64,000 nt of DNA from Desulfuromonas versatilis (GCF_019704135.1 NZ_AP024355.1:4099034-4163033); one strand, 5' to 3'; shown: positions 7,591 to 16,418, numbered from the stretch's first letter. Program-made: numbers and translations. The notes: generated from the letters alone by a model not told the origin.

Positions 7591-7995
7591 ATGATGGGAT
7601 TGACCCGAAAAGGAGAATACGCGATCCGCGGCATGATCTATCTGGCCCAGCAGCCGCCGGGCGAGATGGCTCTGATCAGCGAGATCGCCACTTCAATCCA
7701 GGCCCCGCGGACCTTTTTGGCAAAAATATTCCAGGACTTCGTCAAGCAGGGAATGGTCAGGTCATCCCGGGGTTCCGGGGGCGGTTTCAGCCTCGCGCGC
7801 ACCGCCACCCAGATCACCCTGCGCGAGGTCGTCGAGGCGGTGGAGGGTCCGATCCTGCCGAGCCGCTGCCTGGTGGAGGAAGAGCGCTGCGAGCTGGGCT
7901 CCCAGTGCAGCGTTCAGAACATCTGGTGCCGCATCCAGAAAAAGGTCGTCGACACCCTCGAGGAAGTCACCCTCGCCGAATTAGCCAACCCCTGA
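7591..7995 (+). CDS. Rrf2-family transcriptional regulator
   Basis: 134 aa. The N-terminal winged helix-turn-helix (residues about 1-80, with GMVRSSRGSGGGFSLAR as the wing) is typical of IscR/NsrR/RsrR proteins. Cys93, Cys100 and Cys106 are arranged like the Fe-S ligands of IscR, and Cys113 is an extra cysteine, so it may sense iron-sulfur status, redox or NO. The start could also be the second Met, one codon later. It follows the hyp-ferredoxin genes but has its own promoter with an inverted repeat, suggesting autoregulation. Its other targets cannot be read from this window. Confidence 0.9.
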   Translation: MMGLTRKGEYAIRGMIYLAQQPPGEMALISEIATSIQAPRTFLAKIFQDFVKQGMVRSSRGSGGGFSLARTATQITLREVVEAVEGPILPSRCLVEEERCELGSQCSVQNIWCRIQKKVVDTLEEVTLAELANP

Positions 7996-8037
7996 TCCAG
8001 CCTCCTGAAAAATAAAATAACAGTGTTTGTTTTTTAC

Positions 8038-8083
8038 TTGACGATTGCGCGGCGCGTGATACTGTTTTTTTCATATATATAAT
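8038..8083 (+). promoter_or_regulatory. candidate promoter for the tetraheme cytochrome gene
   Basis: The AT-rich gap contains TTGACG (8038-8043) with TACTGT 16 bp downstream, and a separate perfect TATAAT (8078-8083) lacking a good -35. Either could start a 120-160 nt leader for the cytochrome gene. The rest of the gap up to 8201 shows no ORF. Confidence 0.35.
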
Positions 8084-8201
8084 TTTTGCAACCCAATTGA
8101 CCAAGTTCGCCCAGACCCGGTTTGCCCCCCCCCTCCTCTGGACAAGAAACAAATCCACAGGCCGCACGGCCTGCCAACGACCAGTCAAAGGAGGTACTGC
8201 C

Positions 8202-8528
8202 ATGAGAAACGGGATCAAGGTCCTGGCCCTGCTGGGCACCCTGGTAGGCTTCGCCGTTGCGGCGCCGGCCGCGCAGCGAGGCGCTTCAACCATCGACCTG
8301 CCGGCCAGACTGGGAGTGATTCATTTCCCCCACCAGGTCCACCAGGACCGGGTCGGCGACTGCAGTACCTGTCACCACAAGGGGGTCGAAGCCGGGGCCT
8401 GCAACAGCTGTCACGATATCGACCCCCGCCCCCCCAAGGCACGGGACGCCTTTCACAAGGTCTGTCGCAGCTGCCACGAGAAACAGGGCGGGCCGACCGC
8501 CTGCAACGGCTGTCATTTCCGCAACTGA
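8202..8528 (+). CDS. periplasmic tetraheme c-type cytochrome (c3/c7-like)
   Basis: 108 aa from an ATG with an excellent ribosome-binding site (AAAGGAGG, 6 bp upstream). A signal peptide covers about residues 1-25 (basic MRNGIK, hydrophobic core, AxA-like end). Four heme-binding CxxCH motifs are present: Cys54-His58, Cys67-His71, Cys88-His92 and Cys101-His105. Free histidines at 41, 44, 47, 59 and 85 could be distal ligands. Length and spacing fit the class III cytochrome family. These periplasmic carriers commonly link hydrogenases to electron acceptors, consistent with the neighbourhood, but a specific partner is not shown. Confidence 0.92.
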   Translation: MRNGIKVLALLGTLVGFAVAAPAAQRGASTIDLPARLGVIHFPHQVHQDRVGDCSTCHHKGVEAGACNSCHDIDPRPPKARDAFHKVCRSCHEKQGGPTACNGCHFRN

Positions 8529-8562
8529 ACGCCTCGGCCGGGCGGCCAAATGGCTGTGACCA

Positions 8563-8610
8563 AAGAAAAAGCCTCCCTCCCCCTGGATTCAGGTCAATGG
8601 GAAGGGAGGC
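8563..8610 (-). terminator. rho-independent terminator of the CheX-like gene
   Basis: On the minus strand GCCTCCCTTCCC pairs with GGGGGAGGGAGGC across an 18-nt loop and is followed by TTTTTCTTTG. It lies 25 bp after the stop of the CheX-like gene and just past the convergent cytochrome gene, so it may stop both transcripts. Confidence 0.8.
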
Positions 8611-8635
8611 TTGCGCCTTGCGCCTGCAGAGTCCC

Positions 8636-9502
8636 TCAACCCTGCAGGAATACCGCCATGGCAACCTGCTCGTCGCTGACGATGTGGATGGGGAACAGCA
8701 TCCCCAGGTCACCTGCGGGAACGGCCAGCCCGTCGGCGTCGGGATGCTGGATCTGCGGCGGGGCGATCTCGATGCGGTATCCCAGTTGGGCGGCCTTGGC
8801 GACGGCGTTGCCGCAGATGATGTTGACGAATTCCATCAGGGCGTCGTCCAACAGTTCCTGGGGCCCGGTCTCCACCTCATCCTCGCGCAGCATGGTTCTG
8901 GCGATGGCCGCCTGCACTCCCGGGGAGGCCGAAAACAGGTACCTGGCGCTGACGGCTCCGCTCAGGTCCATGGTCGCAATGGCGTGGTTGGCCGGCAACC
9001 TGTCGACAATCTGACAGCCCCCCTTGCGGTGGGGCAGGCTGGCCACGCGGGTGAGCATCTTGTAGGTCAGGTCGGCAAAAACCTCCCACACCTCGGGAAG
9101 CGGTACCTCGGGCGGAAGCTCCACCGCCTCGACCAGGTAGGGGGCCTGATCGGCCTGAAAGGCCTGGAGATGGCTCTCGAGCTCCCCCTCGTCCAGGGCG
9201 CCGATCTCGACCAGGGCCCGGCCGATGAACAGGTAGCTGTTTTCCTGCCTGGTCAGCACCTGCTCCATCTGGGCGGAGGTCAACAGGCCGAGGCGCACCG
9301 CCATTTGCCCGAAGGGAAGATCCTCGCCGCGTTGGGCGTTGTGCACCCGCTGGATGTCAGCTTCGCTGAGCAGCCCCATGGCCTGCGCCATTTCACCGAA
9401 CTTCAGGTTGGTCGAGCGCTGCAACTCCACCGCTTTCAGCAATTCGGCCGGGGCGACGGCCCCCCTGGCCACCAGGAACTGCCCGAAGAATTTGACCCCC
9501 AT
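8636..9502 (-). CDS. tandem MshEN-like repeats fused to a CheX-like phosphatase domain
   Basis: 288 aa from ATG at 9502. The first 115 residues contain two or three copies of a helical motif of GEMAQAMGLL / GQMAVRLGLLT / GRALVEIGAL type, resembling the N-terminal domain of GspE/MshE ATPases, some of which bind c-di-GMP. The last 150 residues resemble CheX/CheC CheY-P phosphatases, with the helix EFVNIICGNAVAKAA matching the family ExxN(I/V)xxGN signature. It may therefore couple a second-messenger signal to dephosphorylation of a response regulator. A candidate sigma-54 promoter upstream supports a link to motility. Family assignment is by motif; the fusion's function is inference. Confidence 0.75.
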   Translation of the reverse strand: MGVKFFGQFLVARGAVAPAELLKAVELQRSTNLKFGEMAQAMGLLSEADIQRVHNAQRGEDLPFGQMAVRLGLLTSAQMEQVLTRQENSYLFIGRALVEIGALDEGELESHLQAFQADQAPYLVEAVELPPEVPLPEVWEVFADLTYKMLTRVASLPHRKGGCQIVDRLPANHAIATMDLSGAVSARYLFSASPGVQAAIARTMLREDEVETGPQELLDDALMEFVNIICGNAVAKAAQLGYRIEIAPPQIQHPDADGLAVPAGDLGMLFPIHIVSDEQVAMAVFLQG

Positions 9503-9585
9503 TGTCCTCTCCTTTGGTCTTGTTATCCCATGCGCCGCAGCCCATCCCGAGCCTATGGCGAAACCCGATCCTTCTTCCCGGATAA

Positions 9586-9600
9586 GCAAACTTCAAGCCA
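9586..9600 (-). promoter_or_regulatory. candidate sigma-54 promoter for the CheX-like gene
   Basis: The minus strand reads TGGCTT-GAAGT-TTGC, 8 of 10 matches to TGGCAC-N5-TTGC with correct GG/GC spacing. The predicted start is near 9574, about 72 nt before the ATG at 9502. Confidence 0.45.
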
Positions 9601-9703
9601 GCTTAACCATCCGTGACTAATCCGGCAGAGGGGCCGAGATCCCCGCCGCGGCCGCCCCCTGAACGGTCAGTGGCAACCAGCCGCCCGGCAGGCCGCGCAG
9701 CGA

Positions 9704-9761
9704 TTCATTAGGCGCTGGAATTGGGGTATAATATTCACTTATTCGCTTTGCCGCGGCAAAG
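9704..9761 (+). promoter_or_regulatory. promoter and 16-bp palindrome upstream of the rimB-rimK operon
   Basis: A perfect TATAAT (9727-9732) has a weak -35 (TTCATT at 9705-9710). Fourteen bases downstream is the perfect palindrome CTTTGCCGCGGCAAAG (9746-9761), which would lie at or just after the transcription start, a typical repressor position. Confidence 0.45.
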
Positions 9762-9804
9762 GTTCATTGTAATATTGGCGGCTTTTTCCGATCTGCCCGA
9801 CACC

Positions 9805-10302
9805 ATGGAGACCGAGTCATTGCTCAAAGACGATAAACTGCTGGTCGGCTGGCGCGAATGGGTGGAGCTGCCCGAACTCGGCATCCCCGCCATCAAGGCC
9901 AAGGTCGACACCGGCGCCCGCACCTCGGCCCTGCACGCCTTCACCCTCGAGCCCTTCGAGGAAGGCGGAATCCGCAAGGTGCGCTTCGGCATGCACCCGC
10001 TGCAGAAGCGCCGGGACATCGAAATCTTCTGCACCGCCGAAGTTATCGATCAGCGGGTGGTCAGCGACTCGGGGGGGCACCGCGAGCTGCGCTACGTCAT
10101 CCGCACCCCGGTGCGCCTGGGGGGGCGGGAGTGGTCCATCGAGGCCACCCTGACCAATCGCGACACCATGCAGTTTCGCATGCTGCTCGGGCGCACCGCC
10201 CTGAGTCACTGCGCGACGGTCGATCCCGCGGCCTCGTACCTTGCCGGCCGCACCATCGCCCGGAATTACTTAAAATCATTGAGAACCAGGAGCAGCAAAT
10301 GA
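9805..10302 (+). CDS. RimB-like retropepsin-type (ATP-dependent zinc) protease family protein
   Basis: 165 aa from ATG at 9805; the frame is open further upstream but only from a TTG that overlaps the -10 promoter element. The motif [13 protein letters not shown] is the active-site DTGA of the single-domain aspartic-protease-like family often annotated as putative ATP-dependent zinc protease. Such proteins are commonly encoded with RimK, and in Pseudomonas RimB modulates ribosomal protein S6 glutamylation. The stop overlaps the next start as ATGA, so coupling with rimK is clear. Direct function in this organism is inferred from family and operon. Confidence 0.85.
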   Translation: METESLLKDDKLLVGWREWVELPELGIPAIKAKVDTGARTSALHAFTLEPFEEGGIRKVRFGMHPLQKRRDIEIFCTAEVIDQRVVSDSGGHRELRYVIRTPVRLGGREWSIEATLTNRDTMQFRMLLGRTALSHCATVDPAASYLAGRTIARNYLKSLRTRSSK

Positions 10303-11204
10303 AAATCGGCATCCTTTCGCGCAACCCCGCCCTGTTCTCCACCCGCCGGCTGGTCGAGGCGGGCCTGGCCCGCGGCCACGAGGTGCAGGTGATCGACCCG
10401 CTGCGCTGCTACATGACCATCGCCTCCCAGCGCCCCAGCATCCACTACAAGGGCGAGGAGCTCAACGATTTCGACGCCATCATCCCGCGCATCGGCGCCT
10501 CCATCACCTTCTACGGCACCGCGGTGGTGCGCCAGTTCGAGATGATGGGGGTCTATTGCGTCAACGAGTCGGTAGCCATCAGCCGCTCGCGCGACAAGCT
10601 GCGCAGCCTGCAGCTGCTCGCCCGCGAGGGGATCGGCCTGCCGGTGACCGGCTTCGCCCACTCGACCCGTTTCACCCAGGACCTGATCCAGCTGGTCGGC
10701 GGCGCGCCGCTGGTCATCAAGCTGCTCGAGGGGACCCAGGGAATCGGCGTGGTGCTGGCCGAGACCGAAAAGGCCGCCGAGAGCGTCATCGAGGCCTTCC
10801 GGGGCCTCAAGAGCAACATCCTGGTCCAGGAGTTCATCAAGGAGGCCGGCGGCAGGGACATCCGCTGCTTCGTCATCGGCGGCAAGGTCGCCGCCGCCAT
10901 GATGCGCCAAGGCAAGGAGGGGGATTTTCGCTCCAACCTGCACCGCGGCGGCACCGCCTCGGGGGTGCGGCTGACCCCCGAGGAGCGCAGCACCGCGGTG
11001 CGCGCGGCGCGCATCATGGGACTGAACGTGGCCGGGGTCGACATGCTGCGCTCCAACCACGGGCCGGTGATCATGGAGGTCAACTCCTCGCCGGGCCTGG
11101 AGGGGATCGAAACAGCGACGGAAAAGGACGTGGCGGGGCTGATCATGGAACACATCGAGAAGAACGCCCGGCCGGGGCGCACCCGCACCCGGGGCAGGGG
11201 CTAG
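10299..11204 (+). CDS. rimK: ribosomal protein S6 glutamate ligase-like ATP-grasp enzyme RimK
   Basis: 301 aa, matching the length of E. coli RimK (about 300 aa). RimK adds glutamate residues to the C-terminus of ribosomal protein S6. The ATP-grasp fold is visible as [46 protein letters not shown] and the metal-binding [13 protein letters not shown] near the C-terminus. The start overlaps the preceding stop (ATGA). Members of this family can also act on other substrates such as poly-glutamate, so the S6 target is likely but not proven. Confidence 0.92.
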   Translation: MKIGILSRNPALFSTRRLVEAGLARGHEVQVIDPLRCYMTIASQRPSIHYKGEELNDFDAIIPRIGASITFYGTAVVRQFEMMGVYCVNESVAISRSRDKLRSLQLLAREGIGLPVTGFAHSTRFTQDLIQLVGGAPLVIKLLEGTQGIGVVLAETEKAAESVIEAFRGLKSNILVQEFIKEAGGRDIRCFVIGGKVAAAMMRQGKEGDFRSNLHRGGTASGVRLTPEERSTAVRAARIMGLNVAGVDMLRSNHGPVIMEVNSSPGLEGIETATEKDVAGLIMEHIEKNARPGRTRTRGRG

Positions 11205-11211
11205 GCCGGCC

Positions 11212-12246
11212 ATGCGCGAGGCGATCACCATCGGCGGCAGGCAGGTGCAGCCCGGGCGGCGCGAAATCATCGACCTGCCCATGGCGCGGCTCTACACCCA
11301 CACCGAGATGATGATGCCGGTACACGTGGCGCACGGCCGGCGGGAGGGGCCGCGGCTGTTCATCTCCGGGGCGCTGCACGGCGACGAGATCATCGGCGTC
11401 GAGATCATCCGCCGCCTGCTCAAGCTCAAGGCGCTGCAACGGTTGCGCGGCACGCTGATCGCCATCCCGGTGGTCAACGCCTTCGGCTTCATCAACCGCA
11501 CCCGCTACCTGCCCGACCGGCGCGACCTCAACCGCTCCTTTCCCGGCTCGAGCAAGGGCTCCCTCTCCTCGCGCCTGGCCCGGCTGTTCATGGACGAGAT
11601 CGTCGCCCACTGCACCCACGGCATCGACCTGCACTCGGGTTCCAACTTCCGCTCCAACCTCCCCCAGATCCGCGCCTGCCTCGACGACCCCGAAACAAGA
11701 AGGCTCGCCACAGCCTTCGGCGCCCCGGTCATCATCGACGCGCGGCTGCGCGACGGCTCGCTGCGCGAGGCGGTCATGGAGAAGGGGCTGCCGATGCTGC
11801 TCTACGAATCGGGGGAGGCGCTGCGCTTCAACGAGGTGGCGGTCAAGACCGGCCTGCGGGGGATCTTGGCGGTGATGCGCGAGATCGGCATGCTCGGCGG
11901 GCAGCCGAGGCGAAAGCCCCAGGCCGAACCGCTGGTGGCCCAGGGCACCACCTGGGTGCGGGCGCCCAAGAGCGGTATCACCATCTTCCGCTGCGAGCTG
12001 GGCTCACGGGTGAACAAGGGGGAGGTGCTCGGGGTGATCGGCGATCCCTTCGGCAACAACGAGGAGCAGGTGCGTGCCCCGCTCACCGGGGTGGTCATCG
12101 GCCGGCTCAACCTGCCGCTGGTCCACGCCGGCGACGCCCTGTTCAACATCGCCAGCTTCGACCGCCCCCATACCGGCGACCTGACCATGGAAGCGCTCGC
12201 CTCGCACCTGGGATCCGAAGATTTCGAGGCGGAAGAGACGCTGTAA
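11212..12246 (+). CDS. succinylglutamate desuccinylase/aspartoacylase family protein
   Basis: 344 aa. The M14-like zinc motifs are present: HGDE (about residue 60) and DLHSGSN (about residue 143), with conserved NRSFPG nearby. The family removes acyl groups from amino acids. The C-terminal part (after about residue 240) resembles the biotinyl-lipoyl-like beta domain found in many AstE/AspA-like proteins (VNKGEVLGVIGDPFG). It begins 7 bp after rimK, completing a RimB-RimK-AstE-like triad seen in many proteobacteria. Its substrate is unknown; a role in glutamyl-tail turnover is only a guess from context. Confidence 0.88.
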   Translation: MREAITIGGRQVQPGRREIIDLPMARLYTHTEMMMPVHVAHGRREGPRLFISGALHGDEIIGVEIIRRLLKLKALQRLRGTLIAIPVVNAFGFINRTRYLPDRRDLNRSFPGSSKGSLSSRLARLFMDEIVAHCTHGIDLHSGSNFRSNLPQIRACLDDPETRRLATAFGAPVIIDARLRDGSLREAVMEKGLPMLLYESGEALRFNEVAVKTGLRGILAVMREIGMLGGQPRRKPQAEPLVAQGTTWVRAPKSGITIFRCELGSRVNKGEVLGVIGDPFGNNEEQVRAPLTGVVIGRLNLPLVHAGDALFNIASFDRPHTGDLTMEALASHLGSEDFEAEETL

Positions 12247-12251
12247 AATAG

Positions 12252-12505
12252 CCCCCCCCTTTTGCCAACGCCGGAGCGAAGTGGACGTTTTGCGAAACAG
12301 ACGGGCAAATGTCTGAGCGAAGCAAGTTTTTGCCCGGCCGCCAAACGTCTGCGTAGCGCAGGGGACCCGCCGCAGGCGGGCGGGGGCAACAGGGGCGCCC
12401 TTTTTGCCCCGCTTTTTTGGCGAACAAAAAGCGGGTCGCCGTCAGGGGGCGAGACCCCTGCCAGCAAAGCCCGCAAGAGGCTGCCGGGAAAACGCCAGGG
12501 TAGAC
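12252..12505. repeat. dispersed non-coding element, copy 1 (convergent gap)
   Basis: This 250-bp stretch is homologous to 26985-27185. Shared blocks include AACAGACSGGCAAA, ACRTCTGCGYAGCGCAGG and GTCAGGGGSCGAG. It has a perfect 10-bp hairpin CCCGCTTTTT / AAAAAGCGGG (12408-12417 with 12426-12435) whose counterpart in copy 2 is conserved by compensatory changes. No coding frame is conserved. It lies between convergent genes and may also terminate transcription. Confidence 0.7.
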
Positions 12506-12521
12506 TGGCCGAGCAAGACGA

Positions 12522-12812
12522 CTACTGCCCCTCCCCCCGCTCCCGATACCGGTTATTCACCCGGTAGACAAACGCCAGGATCTCCGCCACCGCCTGGTAG
12601 AGCTCCAGCGGAATCTCCTGTCCCACCGGCACCCGCGCCAGCAGCTCGAGCAGATCTCCATCCTCCACCACCTCGACCCCCGCCTTGCGGGCGGTCTCGA
12701 TGATCTTCTGCGCCACCGACCCTTTGCCGCCGGCGACCACCTGGGGCGCATCGCCGCGGCTGCGGTCGTAGAGCAGGGCCACGGCTTTTTCAATCGGCTT
12801 GTCCTGAGCCAT
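12522..12812 (-). CDS. FlhB C-terminal-domain-like protein
   Basis: 96 aa from ATG at 12812; a GTG two codons upstream, overlapping the previous stop, is an alternative. It resembles the cytoplasmic domain of FlhB/YscU (AVALLYDRSRGDAPQVVAGG, then a C-terminal VGQEIPLELYQAVAEILAFVY helix) but lacks the membrane domain. In place of the autocleavage NPTH it has YDRS. Such stand-alone proteins are known from flagellated bacteria and can partly replace the FlhB C-domain in export-substrate switching. It is directly downstream of a FliK-like gene, which fits that role. Confidence 0.82.
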   Translation of the reverse strand: MAQDKPIEKAVALLYDRSRGDAPQVVAGGKGSVAQKIIETARKAGVEVVEDGDLLELLARVPVGQEIPLELYQAVAEILAFVYRVNNRYRERGEGQ

Positions 12813-12814
12813 GG

Positions 12815-13855
12815 TCACACCCGGGTGTCGAGCACCCCGTTGCCGTCGGGGAGCAGTTTTTTGATCAAGGCCTTGGCGGGGCTCTCGGCACCGGCGGCGA
12901 AACTCAGTCCCCCGAGACCGAAGGGCTCCAAGGCCGCCTCGAGTTCCTGCCCGAAGCCGGCGACGAACTCGGTCTTGGCGGGATCGTCACAGACAAAGCG
13001 CAGGTGCAGCCCCTGGGCGTCCTGGAGCAGGTCGATGCGCAGGTCCCCCAGCGCCTGCAGGGCAAGGTGCAGGGAAATCACCTGGGGCGGCTCCGGCTCC
13101 TCGGGTGTAGGAGGGGCCTGCTTGCGGGCAAGCAGGTAGCCGCGTTCGAGAAACGGCAGCAACAGCGGCACCAGGAACATCCCCTGCTGCTCCAGCCGCA
13201 CCTGGCTGAGCTGGAACAGCTCCAGTCCCTGGACCAGCTGACGCAGCCCCTCGGCCAGCGGAGCGTCATGATCCTCCAGCAGCCGGGTTGCCTCGAGCAG
13301 CGCCGTCTTCAGGGTGGCCGCCGCCTCGCCCCCCTCCCCTGCGGCAAGTCTTGCCTCGAGATCGAGCCCCAGCTGGCGCGCCAGCAGCTGCAGGCGCTCG
13401 CCGCCGGGAACCTGTCCATCGTTTTCCAGCAGACTCAGCCACAGCTCCAGCACCTGCCGGGAGGCGGGACTCAGCTGGCCGAACAGCTCACCTCCCGAGG
13501 CGCTTTTCAGCTGCGCCAGCAGACCGATCCCCTCCCCCCGGGCGCCGAGCAGGTGCAGGGCCTGGCCGAGGCGGGTACCGAGGGGGTCCTTGACCACCTC
13601 CAAAACCAGCCTGGGCGAGGTTTCCACCACCAGCAGATCAAGATTCTGCCCGGATTTCAGGGGCAGATTCGTTTCGGTCTGAAACCGTCTGGGCCCCAGT
13701 TCCAGGGTGATTCGGTCCTGCCCACCTTCGGCCACGGTGGCACGCACGATCTGGTGCAGGCGCAGGTCCTGCTGCCGCTCCTCACGGGTGGCGTTTTCCG
13801 CGACCGCCGAGGCGACCGGGTTGATGGCTGTAACGGGGCTGATGACGATGGTCAT
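12815..13855 (-). CDS. FliK-like flagellar hook-length/export protein
   Basis: 346 aa, leucine/glutamine-rich and without membrane segments. The C-terminal 100 residues (ISLHLALQALGDLRIDLLQ, then LRFVCDDPAKTEFV) resemble the Flg_hook domain of FliK proteins, while the N-terminal half is helical and unrecognised. It is distinct from the canonical fliK at 47299. Coupling to an FlhB-C-like gene, which overlaps or abuts the stop, suggests a second switch-control pair. The annotation as FliK-like is tentative; a domain search would decide. Confidence 0.6.
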   Translation of the reverse strand: MTIVISPVTAINPVASAVAENATREERQQDLRLHQIVRATVAEGGQDRITLELGPRRFQTETNLPLKSGQNLDLLVVETSPRLVLEVVKDPLGTRLGQALHLLGARGEGIGLLAQLKSASGGELFGQLSPASRQVLELWLSLLENDGQVPGGERLQLLARQLGLDLEARLAAGEGGEAAATLKTALLEATRLLEDHDAPLAEGLRQLVQGLELFQLSQVRLEQQGMFLVPLLLPFLERGYLLARKQAPPTPEEPEPPQVISLHLALQALGDLRIDLLQDAQGLHLRFVCDDPAKTEFVAGFGQELEAALEPFGLGGLSFAAGAESPAKALIKKLLPDGNGVLDTRV

Positions 13856-13898
13856 GATGGCTCTTCTCGGCTGGAACGATCCGGAAATTTAGATCTTT

Positions 13899-13913
13899 GC
13901 AATTTTCAGCCCA
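13899..13913 (-). promoter_or_regulatory. weak candidate sigma-54 promoter for the FliK-like gene
   Basis: The minus strand reads TGGGCT-GAAAA-TTGC: perfect -12, weak -24, with the GG/GC spacing kept (7 of 10). The start would fall about 32 nt before the ATG. Confidence 0.28.
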
Positions 13914-13945
13914 GCTCCCGCCAGAAACCGCGAGGAAATTTGTCC

Positions 13946-13974
13946 TTAACTTTTTAATCCTCCCTGCCGATAAG
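13946..13974 (+). promoter_or_regulatory. candidate FliA (sigma-28) promoter for the GGDEF gene
   Basis: TTAAC-N15-GCCGATAAG. The -10 is identical to the best FliA sites in the window, and the spacing is the same 15 bp; the -35 differs (TTAAC for TAAAG). The ATG lies 36 bp downstream. Confidence 0.5.
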
Positions 13975-14009
13975 TTTTGCAACCAAGGCAGCAGCGAAAG
14001 GAACGCAGT

Positions 14010-14993
<984 letters not shown>

Positions 14994-15050
14994 GCCCACC
15001 GGTCGCAACGAATACCATGTCACGTCCTAAAATAGGTTGACAGGTTTTAC

Positions 15051-15896
15051 CTAAGCCACCTCCCTCTCGGAGGTGGCTTTCCTATGCACTTCATCGGGTG
15101 TTTTCATGCCCAAGCTAAGGTGGGGCCGAAGTCGATTGTAAATGTCGATGGATTCCCCAACCAGCCGTTTCAGATCCCGCAAGTTTCGGCATCTGTTGAT
15201 CAGAAACTCTTGCTTCAATATGCCGTTCACTCTCTCTGCAAGAGCATTCTGGTAACAGTCATAGCCATCGGTCATGGATGGCGTCATGCCCTGACGTCTG
15301 AGCTCGTCTTGGTAGATCGCTGAACAATATTGCAGACCTCGGTCGGAATGGTGAATCAGCGATCTGCGGGTCTGCCGCTGCCTGGCCGCTCGCTGTAACG
15401 CCTTGACGACACTCTCAGCGCGCATATTGTCACTGACGTCATATCCCATGATTTTTCGACTGTACGCATCGGTGACCAACGACAGATAGTGAACACCTTC
15501 ATCCGTTTCAACATAGGTGATGTCGCTCACAAAGGCCTGCTCAGCACGCCCGATCTCCTGGTTCTCCAATCGATTTGGATGTTTCTTCATCCAGTGTCTG
15601 CTCTGCGTTGTTTTTGTGTAGCGTTTGACCGGTACTACCAGCAGTTGATGGGCTCGCAGATAGTCAAAGAAACCATCACGCCCCAATTTGATGCCCTGTT
15701 CATCAAGCCGGGGTTTCAGCAGGTGGTAGAGCTTCCGGCCACCAAGTCTCGGCATGAATCGCCTGACCTCCATCACCATGCCCCGGACCGGTGCCAGTTC
15801 GACCCTGCGCTGCCGGATGCGCTTTTCTCGTTGATAGACGGCTTGCCGGGTAATGCCAAGAAGCCTGCAAGCATGGCTTAAACTCAGCCCTTCCTG
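15051..15896 (-). CDS. IS3-family transposase OrfB (DDE integrase domain)
   Basis: The conserved frame holds an rve-type catalytic domain: the Asp of SDITYV, the Asp of HHSDRG and the Glu of ALAERVNG form the DDE triad, and the C-terminus RPHLSLGMKTPDEV is typical. The first ATG (15779) lies inside the domain. The frame extends upstream, reading SLSHACRLLGITRQAVYQ, the usual OrfB N-terminus, and overlaps the end of orfA in the -1 frame. No ATG, GTG or TTG starts this part, so expression as an OrfAB fusion by -1 frameshifting near CAAAAACAGG, or from a CTG, is likely. The upstream boundary is therefore approximate. Confidence 0.85.
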   Translation of the reverse strand, partial: QEGLSLSHACRLLGITRQAVYQREKRIRQRRVELAPVRGMVMEVRRFMPRLGGRKLYHLLKPRLDEQGIKLGRDGFFDYLRAHQLLVVPVKRYTKTTQSRHWMKKHPNRLENQEIGRAEQAFVSDITYVETDEGVHYLSLVTDAYSRKIMGYDVSDNMRAESVVKALQRAARQRQTRRSLIHHSDRGLQYCSAIYQDELRRQGMTPSMTDGYDCYQNALAERVNGILKQEFLINRCRNLRDLKRLVGESIDIYNRLRPHLSLGMKTPDEVHRKATSEREVA

Positions 15897-16285
15897 TTTT
15901 TGAAGGCGTCTCGCTCCTTGGCCAAATACTTTTTTCGCAGTCCGGCCCCATGTTCTGCATCGAGAATATCCACGACTTCATTCAAAAGCAGATTCCGAAG
16001 ACGTTCATCCTCAAGTTCGCGCTCAAGCCGTTTGATGGTCTGTGCGGGGGTCTCTTTGGCTTTGGGAGAATCAGACATGGTCAGCCTCACAGAGTGGGTC
16101 CAATCCAGCTTGCCGTGCTTTCTCAGCCATGTTAGCACTGTGGAGCGCCCCTGGATGCCATAAATCTTTTGGGCTTGCTTGTAGGTCATATCGCCCTTTT
16201 CGACTGCGGCGACCACCTGCAATTTAAAGCCCATGGTGTAATCACGCTGACTCCGTCTCTTCCGCTTGCCCTCTAACTCGTCCAT
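15884..16285 (-). CDS. IS3-family transposase OrfA (helix-turn-helix)
   Basis: 133 aa from ATG at 16285. The N-terminal HTH (residues about 12-60, YTMGFKLQVVAAVEKGDMTY then IYGIQGRSTVLTWLRKHG) recognises the element ends. A C-terminal helix rich in Glu/Arg/Leu (RLERELEDERLRNLLLNEVV) looks like the leucine-zipper multimerisation segment of IS3 OrfA proteins. Upstream in-frame starts lie outside the inverted repeat and were rejected. Confidence 0.88.
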   Translation of the reverse strand: MDELEGKRKRRSQRDYTMGFKLQVVAAVEKGDMTYKQAQKIYGIQGRSTVLTWLRKHGKLDWTHSVRLTMSDSPKAKETPAQTIKRLERELEDERLRNLLLNEVVDILDAEHGAGLRKKYLAKERDAFKNRKG

Positions 16286-16334
16286 AAATAAGTCTCCCAG
16301 GTGTAAACTTATTTCAGGACGGGACCCCATCAAC

Positions 16335-16376
16335 AAAAAAGCCGGGGGGCCTCCATAGGGGTCTCCCGGCTTTTTT
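16335..16376. terminator. bidirectional rho-independent terminator
   Basis: AAAAAAGCCGGG and CCCGGCTTTTTT flank an 18-bp loop, giving a hairpin with T-runs in both directions. It ends the PilZ operon on the minus strand and, before the IS insertion, would also have ended the GGDEF transcript. Confidence 0.9.
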
Positions 16377-16377
16377 G

Positions 16378-16412
16378 CTCCCTCTCCCTCAGGCAAAGGG
16401 TCGGGGTGAGGG
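16378..16412. repeat. short CCCTCTCCCT / GGGGTGAGGG intergenic repeat
   Basis: CCCTCTCCCTCAGGCAAAGGG followed by TCGGGGTGAGGG resembles a dispersed GC-rich repeat common in proteobacterial intergenic regions. It lies between the terminator and the stop of the PilZ gene. Confidence 0.4.
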
Positions 16413-16418
16413 TGGTCC

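Larger units (their letters stand above)
15018..16326 (-). mobile_element. IS3-family insertion sequence, apparently complete
   Basis: About 1.31 kb with orfA and orfB and terminal inverted repeats. The left end TGTCACGTCCTAAAATAGGT matches the reverse complement of the right end GGTCCCGTCCTGAAATAAGT with few differences. GC content is lower than the flanks (about 55 percent in a sampled line). It sits between the GGDEF gene stop and a terminator, breaking no gene. Both flanks contain CCAT but not in clean register, so no target duplication is claimed. Confidence 0.88.

Noticed and set aside
15018-16326. Target-site duplication around the IS
   Set aside because: CCAT occurs on both flanks but not exactly adjacent to the inverted repeats; the boundaries are uncertain by 1-2 bp.
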